This document shows, piece by piece, positions 54,949-62,824 of a stretch of 64,000 nucleotides of DNA (its first letter is position 1; every line of letters starts with the position of its first letter). The notes beneath the pieces are model-generated. The model worked only from the letters and a program-made list of their open reading frames with translations. It searched no databases and was not told where the DNA came from. A program made the position numbers and the translations under genes. This DNA comes from Marinobacter sp. SS13-12 (GTDB lineage: Bacteria > Pseudomonadota > Gammaproteobacteria > Pseudomonadales > Oleiphilaceae), in contig NZ_JASSUA010000004.1 in the NCBI RefSeq assembly GCF_030227115.1, forward strand, positions 186,001 through 250,000, read 5' to 3'.

Positions 54949-55917
54949 ATGAAACGCCAACTGTGTAAATATGTGGTCACCCCCGTGGTTGCGGCCATGC
55001 TGTCACTGAGCGCTGTCGCCCAGGAAATGGACGAAGTTTCGGTCGCTATCGGCCAAAGGGGCCTGTGGGACACCCTGGTGGTGCACCAGGGTATTGAAGA
55101 AGGCATCTTTGCCGAAGAAAACCTTTCTGTTGATATGACCTGGACCAAAGGCGGAGCCGAAACACTTCAGGCGGTCACGACCCGAAGCGTTGATATGGGT
55201 TTTGTTAACGGTATGCTCGGTGTTCTCGGAGCCTATCAGCGCGGCGCGCCGGTGCGGATCGTAGGCGCTGAAATGACAGGTTCCAATGACCTGTTCTGGT
55301 ATGTAAAAGGTGACAGCGACCTGGAAAGCCTCGCCGATGCGGAAGGCGCGACTGTGGGCTATTCCCGTCCTGGTGCATCTACCCACCTGGTTTTGCTGAA
55401 CCTCCTCGCGGAAGCCGGGGTAGACGCTGAAATTGTCTCTGCAGGCGGCATTTCCGATAACCGCACCCAGGTGATGTCCGGTCAGCTCGATGTTGGCTGG
55501 TCAGTCCCTCCTTTCAATCTTGACCTGGTCGCCGCGGGTGATCTGAAAATCATCGCGAAGGGCAGCGACATCCCGGAACTGGCTGAACAGACTGTACGGG
55601 CCAATATTTCCAATACAACGTTCCTCACTGAGCGTCGGGATGTTGCCAAACGTTTTATGCGCGCCTACATGAACACCGTGGACTGGATGTATGACAACAA
55701 GGACGAAGCCATTGAGCGTTTTGCAGAATTCAACGACATTGAGCTGGAAATTGCGAAAGAGGCTGCAGAGTTCTATCCCAAGGAGGCGTTGCTGTCGGTA
55801 CCTGTAAAAGGACTGGATAAGACGATCCGGGAAGCCATGGAACACGATGCCCTGCGGGAGCCCCTGAGCGAGGAGCAGATTGACGAGTTGCTGGACTATG
55901 TCTATGACCCCCGCTGA
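54949..55917 (+). CDS. ABC transporter binding protein (SsuA/TauA/NMT1 class)
   Basis: Periplasmic protein of 322 residues with signal peptide (cleaved after SAVAQ near residue 25) and the NMT1/SsuA fold: VAIGQRGLWDTLVVHQGIEEG, then WTKGGAETLQAVTTRSVDMGF and GYSRPGASTHLVLLNLLAEAG. TTAAGGAG lies upstream of the ATG at 54949; the upstream codons of the longer frame are unlikely to be translated. Ligand unknown: taurine, sulfonates, pyrimidine precursors and aromatic acids are bound by relatives. Confidence 0.9.
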   Translation: MKRQLCKYVVTPVVAAMLSLSAVAQEMDEVSVAIGQRGLWDTLVVHQGIEEGIFAEENLSVDMTWTKGGAETLQAVTTRSVDMGFVNGMLGVLGAYQRGAPVRIVGAEMTGSNDLFWYVKGDSDLESLADAEGATVGYSRPGASTHLVLLNLLAEAGVDAEIVSAGGISDNRTQVMSGQLDVGWSVPPFNLDLVAAGDLKIIAKGSDIPELAEQTVRANISNTTFLTERRDVAKRFMRAYMNTVDWMYDNKDEAIERFAEFNDIELEIAKEAAEFYPKEALLSVPVKGLDKTIREAMEHDALREPLSEEQIDELLDYVYDPR

Positions 55918-56686
55918 ACACCGTCGCAAACCATTCCTGGCGTTCATCTGGGGCCCGACAACAGCAGCTCTGCTTGTGCTGCTATTGCTGGGGCTCGCCC
56001 TGGAGGGGCTGCTTGCATCGGGGCTGGCTGATCGCTCCATTGTCGCTGCACCTTCGGAAATGCTGCAGTCCCTGGGACGCCTGTTCGCCAGGGACGAACT
56101 GGGCATTTCCTTTCTGATAACCCTGGCACAGGCATTGTCTGCAACGATAATGGCCATGCTGATCGGATTGCCGTTTGGCTACGCCCTGTTCCGCTATGAG
56201 CTTCTGGGGCGCGCCTACAGGGGTTGGCTCGCCGCCTTGTTTGCAGCGCCTTTGGTGCTGCTCTACCCACTGTTTCTGGTGGTCATCGGGCGCAACTACG
56301 GGACCACGATCACCATGGGCGTCATGACCGGTATGATACCAATTGCTCTGTATACCTGTGAGGCCCTGCACAAGGTGTCCCCCACGCTGTTAAAAGTGGG
56401 GGCAGCTTTCAACCTTACCGCCAAGCAGCGGTTTCGGCTGATACAGATTCCGGCTGCGGTGCCAGACACCTTCACAGGGATCAGGCTCGGGCTGATCTAC
56501 GCCCTGGTCAATATCATAGGCATTGAATTTCTGATCGATTTTGGTGGGCTCGGACGTGTGGTATCCACCATGTTTTTCCGCTATGACATTCCGGGAATGT
56601 ACGCCGCGATCTTCTTTATCATTTTGATCAGCTTACTATTTCTCACAGTTCTAAAAAGGGTGGAACGATGGCTCAGACCCGTATAG
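55904..56686 (+). CDS. ABC transporter permease (SsuC/TauC class), first
   Basis: Permease of about 260 residues with six spans and the EAA-type loop near GAAFNLTAKQRFRLIQIPAAVP (about 160-180). The ATG at 55904 overlaps the end of the binding-protein gene by 14 bases; an ATG two codons earlier is equally possible. Forms the channel with the following permease. Confidence 0.88.
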   Translation: MTPAEHRRKPFLAFIWGPTTAALLVLLLLGLALEGLLASGLADRSIVAAPSEMLQSLGRLFARDELGISFLITLAQALSATIMAMLIGLPFGYALFRYELLGRAYRGWLAALFAAPLVLLYPLFLVVIGRNYGTTITMGVMTGMIPIALYTCEALHKVSPTLLKVGAAFNLTAKQRFRLIQIPAAVPDTFTGIRLGLIYALVNIIGIEFLIDFGGLGRVVSTMFFRYDIPGMYAAIFFIILISLLFLTVLKRVERWLRPV

Positions 56687-57438
56687 ATCCGAAAATGCGC
56701 CGTCAGGTTCTGACCCTTCAGGTGCTGACACCGGTCGTACTGATCATTCTGTGGGAGCTCATTGCCCGCTCGGGTTTGCTGTATGAAGGGGTTGTTCCCA
56801 CCACTCTGGAGGTGGTACGAGCATTCTGGGGTGAGATCACGAGCCCGGCGCTTTACCACCATTACGGCATAACCCTGATGGAGCTTTTCGGCGGCTTTAT
56901 CATTGCAACCATCACCGGTGTTGTAGTCGGAGTGGCGCTTGGCAGCCGGCCCTTTGCTTCGCGCGTGGCTGACCCATTCCTGTCATCGCTTGCGACAACT
57001 CCCAAGATTATCTTTCTGCCGGTCGTCATGCTGATGTTCGGTATCGGGCCGGAATCCAAGGTTGCCCTGGGGGCACTGGCGGGATTTTTCCCTATTGCGC
57101 TCAGCACCATGGCGGGAACACTTGGCGTACGCCCGGTGCTGGTTAATGTTGGCAAGGTGCTCAACCTGAGCCGTTGGCAGATGCTGACAAAGATTTACCT
57201 GCCGTCGTTGGTAGGCCCCATCATCCGGGGCATGCGGCTTGGGCTGGGGGTAACCGTCATCGCAATACTGCTGGGAGAGATCAAGTTATCAAATGCTGGT
57301 CTTGGCTTCCTGGCCATTGAATACTACAACTCTTTCCATATCGCGAACATGTACTCAATCCTGATCATTATTTTTCTAACGGCCCTGATCATCAACGCAG
57401 CCATGAGCTACATCAGTCAGCGTTTCGATCGGTCATGA
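56668..57438 (+). CDS. ABC transporter permease (SsuC/TauC class), second
   Basis: Permease of 256 residues with six spans and the EAA-type loop GKVLNLSRWQMLTKIYLPSL (about 165-185). It overlaps the first permease gene by 19 bases. Two different permeases rather than one is less usual for Ssu/Tau systems, which mostly use a homodimer. Confidence 0.9.
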   Translation: MAQTRIDPKMRRQVLTLQVLTPVVLIILWELIARSGLLYEGVVPTTLEVVRAFWGEITSPALYHHYGITLMELFGGFIIATITGVVVGVALGSRPFASRVADPFLSSLATTPKIIFLPVVMLMFGIGPESKVALGALAGFFPIALSTMAGTLGVRPVLVNVGKVLNLSRWQMLTKIYLPSLVGPIIRGMRLGLGVTVIAILLGEIKLSNAGLGFLAIEYYNSFHIANMYSILIIIFLTALIINAAMSYISQRFDRS

Positions 57439-57455
57439 ATTCCCGGAGAATACCA

Positions 57456-58079
57456 ATGCCAGAATCAGACAGCCCCGTATGGGGAAAGAGAATGGGGTTT
57501 GGACAGCGCCCGGCCCTATTGATCGTTGACCTGACCCGCGCCTTCACCGAAGCGGGCCGTCCGCTGGGTTCGTCTATGCCGGCGACCCTTGAGGCCACCA
57601 ATGCGTTATTGGATTGTGCACACAAAGCGGAAATTCCGGTCATTTTCACGACGGTGAGCTACGACTCGAGTGACCTCAGCGATGCGGGAATCTGGATCAC
57701 CAAGATAGGTGGCCTTGAAGATCTCAGATCCGGCAGCAATGGCGTCGATATTGCCCCTCAACTGCACCGTGAAGAAAAGGACGGACTGCTGGTCAAGAAA
57801 TACGCCTCCTGCTTTTTTGGCACTGACCTTGTGAGCAGGTTGCTTTCGATGGGTTGCGACACCCTGATCATGGCCGGCTGTTCCACCAGTGGTTGTATCC
57901 GGGCGACAGCCGTGGATGCCATCCAGTATGGATTCCGGCCCATCGTGGTAGAGGATGCCGTGGCAGACCGCTGGCCAGAGGCTCATCGGCAGTCATTGAG
58001 TGATTTGCAGGCAAAATACGCCGATGTATTGCCGCTCGAAGACGTGCTGGCACATTTGGAGGCGCCACTGAAGGCTTGA
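57456..58079 (+). CDS. Isochorismatase-like amidohydrolase
   Basis: Cysteine hydrolase of 207 residues. The triad is Asp25 (LLIVDLTRAF), Lys114 or Lys115 (LVKKYAS) and Cys147 (GCSTSGCIRATA). The TSGC(I/V)RATA form is found in N-carbamoylsarcosine amidohydrolase and maleamate amidohydrolase, so it probably hydrolyses an N-carbamoyl or amide bond, releasing ammonia. The ATG at 57456, with GGAG upstream, is preferred over the ATG at 57435 that overlaps the permease stop. Confidence 0.85.
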   Translation: MPESDSPVWGKRMGFGQRPALLIVDLTRAFTEAGRPLGSSMPATLEATNALLDCAHKAEIPVIFTTVSYDSSDLSDAGIWITKIGGLEDLRSGSNGVDIAPQLHREEKDGLLVKKYASCFFGTDLVSRLLSMGCDTLIMAGCSTSGCIRATAVDAIQYGFRPIVVEDAVADRWPEAHRQSLSDLQAKYADVLPLEDVLAHLEAPLKA

Positions 58080-58114
58080 TCAACGAACAGTACGGGACTG
58101 AGGGAACGGCTCTT

Positions 58115-59077
58115 ATGGCGCAACACGACAGGCAGTTCGGTATTGTCGGGGCAGGAGGCATTGGCAGCTTTTACGCGATGAAGCTGTTAAATGCCGGGCA
58201 TCGCTGCGTGATGGTGGCCCGCGGGAAGCGCCTAGGCCAGTTGCTTGAGTCCGGCCTGCGGCTATCCCATGATACGCAATATCATGAGGTGCCTTGTCCG
58301 TCTGCCTGTGACCTGAGTCAGCTGTTTGAACACTATACCCCCGGGCAGTTTCATGCTCTTGCTCTTTGCACAAAGTCTTCTGCAACCAAGGAACTCGCCG
58401 GTGCCATTGCCGGGTGGTTCGCTCGCTGTAATGCCACTTGCCCGGTCATCTCATTACAGAACGGCATGGATAATGAAAGCACCCTGGCAGGAGCACTTCC
58501 CCGGAACTGCGTGTTCGGGGGGCTTGCGGTGAAAATCGGTGCGCATCTGACCGCCGATGGCTCTGTAGAGGCGAAGGGACCGGGTGAACTGATAATCGGC
58601 CCCTGGCCCAAGGGTTCACCGGACAGGGTGCCGGCTGAAGTGTCTACTGCCTTTGAGCAATCAGGCGCCCCCATCAGAATCAGCAATAATATACAGCGGG
58701 AACTATGGCTTAAACTCGCCATCAATAATGGCGTCAATCCACTGTCTGCACTGACAGGCCTGGATACTCGGAGCCTGAGCCGGGAGCCCCCCTTTGCGCC
58801 GATGGTTTACAGCCTGATGCAGGAAGTCGCGATAGCCGCAAGTGCGGACGAAGTGCTGCTAACCCGCCAGGACATAGACGATATGTACTACCTGATCCGT
58901 AGTTTTGATGCGATCAAGACATCCATGCTGGTTGATCATGAACAGGGGCGGGCCCTGGAGCTTGACGCCATCTGTGGCGCAGTGATGTCTCGCCATCAGC
59001 GACTGGGAATCGATGCACCCTATACCCGTTTGGTCTATGCCCTTCTGAGCCAGATGCCCGGCTCAGTTCAACATTGA
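58115..59077 (+). CDS. 2-dehydropantoate 2-reductase-like (ApbA/PanE family) oxidoreductase
   Basis: Protein of 320 residues. NADP-binding motif GIVGAGGIGSFYA at residues 7-19, then KSSATKELA (Lys in the first domain) and the catalytic LWLKLAINNGVNPLSALTG (Lys and Asn near 205-220). In a catabolic operon such enzymes often reduce or oxidise 2-hydroxy or 2-oxo acids other than ketopantoate. It follows the amidohydrolase by 35 bases. Its end overlaps the convergent TauE-like gene by 15 bases. Confidence 0.85.
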   Translation: MAQHDRQFGIVGAGGIGSFYAMKLLNAGHRCVMVARGKRLGQLLESGLRLSHDTQYHEVPCPSACDLSQLFEHYTPGQFHALALCTKSSATKELAGAIAGWFARCNATCPVISLQNGMDNESTLAGALPRNCVFGGLAVKIGAHLTADGSVEAKGPGELIIGPWPKGSPDRVPAEVSTAFEQSGAPIRISNNIQRELWLKLAINNGVNPLSALTGLDTRSLSREPPFAPMVYSLMQEVAIAASADEVLLTRQDIDDMYYLIRSFDAIKTSMLVDHEQGRALELDAICGAVMSRHQRLGIDAPYTRLVYALLSQMPGSVQH

Positions 59078-59824
59078 TGAACCCGCCTGCCAAAGCAGGC
59101 GCACCGACAGAAGCGTCAGTACGATATTGAACAAGCGATGAAAATGTTTATTGGAGATAGTTCGGAGCACGTGCAACCCCAGCCAGGTTCCGACAAATCC
59201 GAAAATTGCCATACCCGCCATGAACAGCAGCCACTCCTGGAAAACAAAGCCCGCAAAACCAAACACAATGGCTTTCGGAGCGTGTTGAAGAGCCATCGCG
59301 GCCGCCTGGGTAGCGACGGTACCGAAACGATCCATTTTTATCTGCTTGATAAACGCAGCCACCAATGGCCCTGTAGCGCCAACAAACAGGCCGATAAAGG
59401 TGGTTGCGGTGGCGGCAATAAAGACACCGGTACTGCCAAGTACAGCCTTCGGCAGGCCGGGGCCCCAGCACAGATAAAGGACAAACAGCCCGATGGTCAA
59501 CTGCCAGATATAGGCGGGCAGTTGCACCAGCAACAGGGTACCCAGCAATGACCCGGCAACAACCCCTGGTATAAAGGCCGCCAGGACCTTCCAGTTGATG
59601 TTTCTCCAGGTCAACACCACCCTGCCTCCGTTCGAAGCAAACTGGATGATGCCATGGACCGGAATAATCGCCGCGGGTGGCACCCACATTGCCATCAGGA
59701 CAAGCAGCAACAGCCCTCCCCCGACCCCGAAACTTGCGGTAACCATGGACGTCATGATTGAGCAGATGAAAAGAAACGCAACAATGCCTGTTGTCAGGGA
59801 ATCAGGTATCAATATCAGTTCCAT
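59063..59824 (-). CDS. TauE/SafE-family membrane exporter
   Basis: Membrane protein of 253 residues with seven to eight spans and the duplicated TSMVTASFGVGGGLLLLVLM / GLFVGATGPLVAAFI pattern of the TauE/SafE (DUF81) family. Members export sulfite, sulfoacetate or other anions. The ATG at 59824 is chosen because the 31 upstream codons are polar and lack family character. It may release sulfite if the cluster degrades a sulfonate, which is an inference. Confidence 0.85.
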   Translation of the reverse strand: MELILIPDSLTTGIVAFLFICSIMTSMVTASFGVGGGLLLLVLMAMWVPPAAIIPVHGIIQFASNGGRVVLTWRNINWKVLAAFIPGVVAGSLLGTLLLVQLPAYIWQLTIGLFVLYLCWGPGLPKAVLGSTGVFIAATATTFIGLFVGATGPLVAAFIKQIKMDRFGTVATQAAAMALQHAPKAIVFGFAGFVFQEWLLFMAGMAIFGFVGTWLGLHVLRTISNKHFHRLFNIVLTLLSVRLLWQAGSSMLN

Positions 59825-59973
59825 CGTTGCCCCATCAGAATTATTCTCGTATATTAATATTTCATCTTGTTTATTAAGATTTTTGGCGATTATACGATTC
59901 CCGTGTGACAGCCACAATTGTTTGTTGCGAATCCACCAATTACAAAACCAACAGCAACGAAAGGGGAAGTAGC

Positions 59974-61098
59974 ATGCTTTTTCTGAACAACGATGATATT
60001 CATGAATTGTTGAACATGAGGGATTGCATAAACATTCAGGAAGAGGCGTTCAAGGGTCTTGCAAAAGGTCACTCGATACATCGCCCCAGGATTGACATGT
60101 ACGTGCCTTGTGAGCGAGACGACGGATACTGGCGCTGGGGCACGATGGAAGGCGCAACCCATGCCCCCGGACCCTATTTCGCGATTCGGATGAAGTCGGA
60201 TGTCATCCAGTGGACCGAGGATAAGCGCAGTGGTCTGCCCCGCGAGGATAAATACTGCGTGGAACCCGGCACCTACTGCGGGCTCATTATGCTGTTCTCA
60301 ACCCGGAATGGCGAACCTCTGGCCATGATGAATGACGGCCACCTGCAACATATGCGCGTGGGAGGCGGAGCCGGTATCGGAGTCAAGCACCTTTCCCGTG
60401 AAGACTCCACCACGGTTGGCATGCTGGGCTCCGGTGGTATGGCGCGCACCTACCTGCAGGCATTCTGCTCGGTACGCCCCATCACCAGGGTCAAGGTGTA
60501 CAGCCCCAGCAGGGAGAATCGCGAACTCTACGCCAGAGAGATGGAGCAGGAACTGCAACTTGAAGTCATCCCCGTAGACAGTGCAAGGGAAGCGGTTCGG
60601 GGGGTAGATATTGTCTCGTCATGCACCAGCAGCATGGTACCGACCATCGAACCCGAGTGGCTGGAGCCGGGCATGCATGTTACCAACCTGGGGCCATTCG
60701 AGCTGTCTGAAGAGCTGCTTCTTCACGCAGACGTGGTTATTCGCCAGGGCATTGCCGGTGGCGCCCCCACTGCAGGCGAAGATCCGGTACGAGTACGATC
60801 GGGTGTTGGCCATAGCCCGGTTGCCTACATTGCCGGCACTGAAGAAGAACTTCGCCGGTTACCGGAAGCCCGTCCCCGGAATACCCTGTTCCGCCGGGAT
60901 TGTCCCGACTTCTCTGATCTTGTTAGCGGTAAAAGCGCCGGGCGACAATCCCCTGACGATATTACTCTCTACATCAACGGAGGTAATCAGGGACTGCAGT
61001 TTGCCAGCGTTGGCGGCCTGGTCTACGAGGCCGCCAGGCTGAAGAAGCTGGGTCGCGAGTTACCCAGTGAATGGTTCGTGCAGGACATTCGCGACTGA
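59974..61098 (+). CDS. Ornithine cyclodeaminase/mu-crystallin family protein
   Basis: Protein of 374 residues, longer than SbnB and other family members (310-350). Rossmann motif VGMLGSGGMARTYLQAF near residue 150, preceded by HLQHMRVGGGAGIGVKHLS. AAGGGGAAG lies before the ATG at 59974. The family includes ornithine cyclodeaminase, alanine dehydrogenase and imine reductases. Beside hydantoinase genes a role with an amino or imino acid is likely. Its gene is divergent from the TauE-like gene across a 149-base region. Confidence 0.85.
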   Translation: MLFLNNDDIHELLNMRDCINIQEEAFKGLAKGHSIHRPRIDMYVPCERDDGYWRWGTMEGATHAPGPYFAIRMKSDVIQWTEDKRSGLPREDKYCVEPGTYCGLIMLFSTRNGEPLAMMNDGHLQHMRVGGGAGIGVKHLSREDSTTVGMLGSGGMARTYLQAFCSVRPITRVKVYSPSRENRELYAREMEQELQLEVIPVDSAREAVRGVDIVSSCTSSMVPTIEPEWLEPGMHVTNLGPFELSEELLLHADVVIRQGIAGGAPTAGEDPVRVRSGVGHSPVAYIAGTEEELRRLPEARPRNTLFRRDCPDFSDLVSGKSAGRQSPDDITLYINGGNQGLQFASVGGLVYEAARLKKLGRELPSEWFVQDIRD

Positions 61099-61108
61099 CA
61101 TCGCAGAA

Positions 61109-61156
61109 AGAAGTGCAGGAAACCGGTCAACGGTATGCGCAGTTTCCTGCACTTCT
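61109..61156. terminator. Bidirectional hairpin between convergent genes
   Basis: AGAAGTGCAGGAAAC (61109-61123) and GTTTCCTGCACTTCT (61142-61156) form a perfect 15-pair stem with an 18-base loop, between the stop codons of the plus-strand OCD gene and the minus-strand hydantoinase B gene. No strong T-run, so efficiency is uncertain. Confidence 0.75.
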
Positions 61157-61162
61157 GATTGG

Positions 61163-62824
61163 CTAGGCCTTTCCATAGTCCTCGTGCGCCGCACGTGATG
61201 AAACATAACCATCCGCTACGTCCTGCGCCACTTTCTCCGCCGCTCGCAGGCATGGGTCACCGTAACCCGCACCGCCACTCTGTTGCAGTCGCAACACCTG
61301 GCCCGCCTTCAAATGGCAGGTGACCAGCGGGCCCAGCTCTTCTTCGCCAGGCGTCCCCGGGTCCAGAATAGCCCTGGAATGCTGCGGTGGCTTGCCTCCT
61401 TTCAAGCCCCAGGCACCGTAGGTATGATTTGATGTCCTCACGGTTACCACGCAATCGCTGAGAAACTCATACTCCCGAATGAATCCGATACCACCACGCT
61501 GCTCACCCGGCCCGGCCGAATCACACCAGATATCAAAGCAGGATACCCGCACCGGATACTCGGTCTCCAGAACCTCGACCGGCGTACTGGGCGTAAAGTG
61601 ATTGATGGGTAGCACCACCGATGCACCATCCTCAAGACTGGTACCGCCAAGAGACGTCACCAGTAACTCATATTGCACCGCACGTTTACCCATTCGCGAG
61701 TAAGGGTAGCCCACGGCAAGAGCGCCGGTTCCCAACCCTGAAGGTGCCACAGCACGGGTAGGATTAAGCTGGCCGAGAGCGGCCAGTACGACGCTGTAGA
61801 TAAGGTGTGACGTGGGAAAATAATGATTCACTGTCGCCGGATGCTGTGGGCTTACCACCAGGCCCGGCGGGATCATGAAATCAACCTGATCCACAAGCCC
61901 CGAGTTAATGGGGATAGTCGGATCACTCACCGCAATGGCCGCCAGCAGGCAAACCGCCTGCGCGGTTGGCGTGCAGCAGTTCACCGGCCCCAGGGTTTGG
62001 GGGCTGCAGCCACTGAAATCGAGGGTAAGCCGGTCGCCGGTTTTTGTCGCCTTCACATGAATGCGCACGGGCACATCTGTGTTTGCCCCGTCATGATCCA
62101 GCAGTCCCTCAGCTTCTGCGGACCCATCGGGCCAGTCGTTCAGCTCGGCAGCCAGCCGCGCGGCCGTGCTTTCCAGCAGTGACGCCATCACTCCTGTGAG
62201 CGTCGATGTACCGTACTCCCCACACAGATCCACTAACCGCTTTGCACCCAGCCGGGTACACCCGACCTGACCTCGCAGATCACCTACAACAGCTTCCGGC
62301 ACCCGACTGTTGTTGCGGATAATGTCCTCTACAGCTTCGTTCACGCCCTCCTTGCTGGAATAGAGCACCGGGGGTAATAACAGGCCGTCATGATAGATTT
62401 CCCGGGCGCCCGCCCCCGAAGACCCGGGTACCAGTCCGCCCAGGTCCGCCTTGTGAGCCAGGCTCACTGCAAATGCAATCAGTTCACCTGCAACAAACAC
62501 AGGCGTGATAACCATCATATCCGGAACATGCGGATTACCGGCCAGGTACGGATCATTCAGGACATAGCAGTCCTCCTGCTGAATCCGGTCGCCGAACCGC
62601 GCCAGCACACTGCGTACTGCGGTGGTGTAAGGGAGCGAGTGATATTGTAGGCCACCACTGACGACAATGACCCGGCCACTGGCGTCAGTGATCCCCGCAG
62701 TACCATCCTGGGATTCACGCAGAATGGTTGAGTAGCCACTGTGGTAGAGCGCGTGCTCCATTGTCGCCGCGGTCTCTCGCAACCGGTTGATAACCACTTC
62801 CGTCGTAATCGGATCGGTGCTCAT
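61163..62824 (-). CDS. hyuB: Hydantoinase B/oxoprolinase family protein
   Basis: Subunit of 553 residues, usual for HyuB (500-600). Typical segments are DPITTEVVINRLRETAATME at the start, QYHSLPYTTAVRSVLARFGD, CYVLNDPYLAGNPHVPDM (about 95) and, near the end, GQVLRLQQSGGAGYGDP. With HyuA it forms an ATP-dependent enzyme opening hydantoins, 5-oxoproline or N-methylhydantoin, or carboxylating ketones. The ATG at 62824 overlaps the hyuA stop by four bases. Confidence 0.92.
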   Translation of the reverse strand: MSTDPITTEVVINRLRETAATMEHALYHSGYSTILRESQDGTAGITDASGRVIVVSGGLQYHSLPYTTAVRSVLARFGDRIQQEDCYVLNDPYLAGNPHVPDMMVITPVFVAGELIAFAVSLAHKADLGGLVPGSSGAGAREIYHDGLLLPPVLYSSKEGVNEAVEDIIRNNSRVPEAVVGDLRGQVGCTRLGAKRLVDLCGEYGTSTLTGVMASLLESTAARLAAELNDWPDGSAEAEGLLDHDGANTDVPVRIHVKATKTGDRLTLDFSGCSPQTLGPVNCCTPTAQAVCLLAAIAVSDPTIPINSGLVDQVDFMIPPGLVVSPQHPATVNHYFPTSHLIYSVVLAALGQLNPTRAVAPSGLGTGALAVGYPYSRMGKRAVQYELLVTSLGGTSLEDGASVVLPINHFTPSTPVEVLETEYPVRVSCFDIWCDSAGPGEQRGGIGFIREYEFLSDCVVTVRTSNHTYGAWGLKGGKPPQHSRAILDPGTPGEEELGPLVTCHLKAGQVLRLQQSGGAGYGDPCLRAAEKVAQDVADGYVSSRAAHEDYGKA

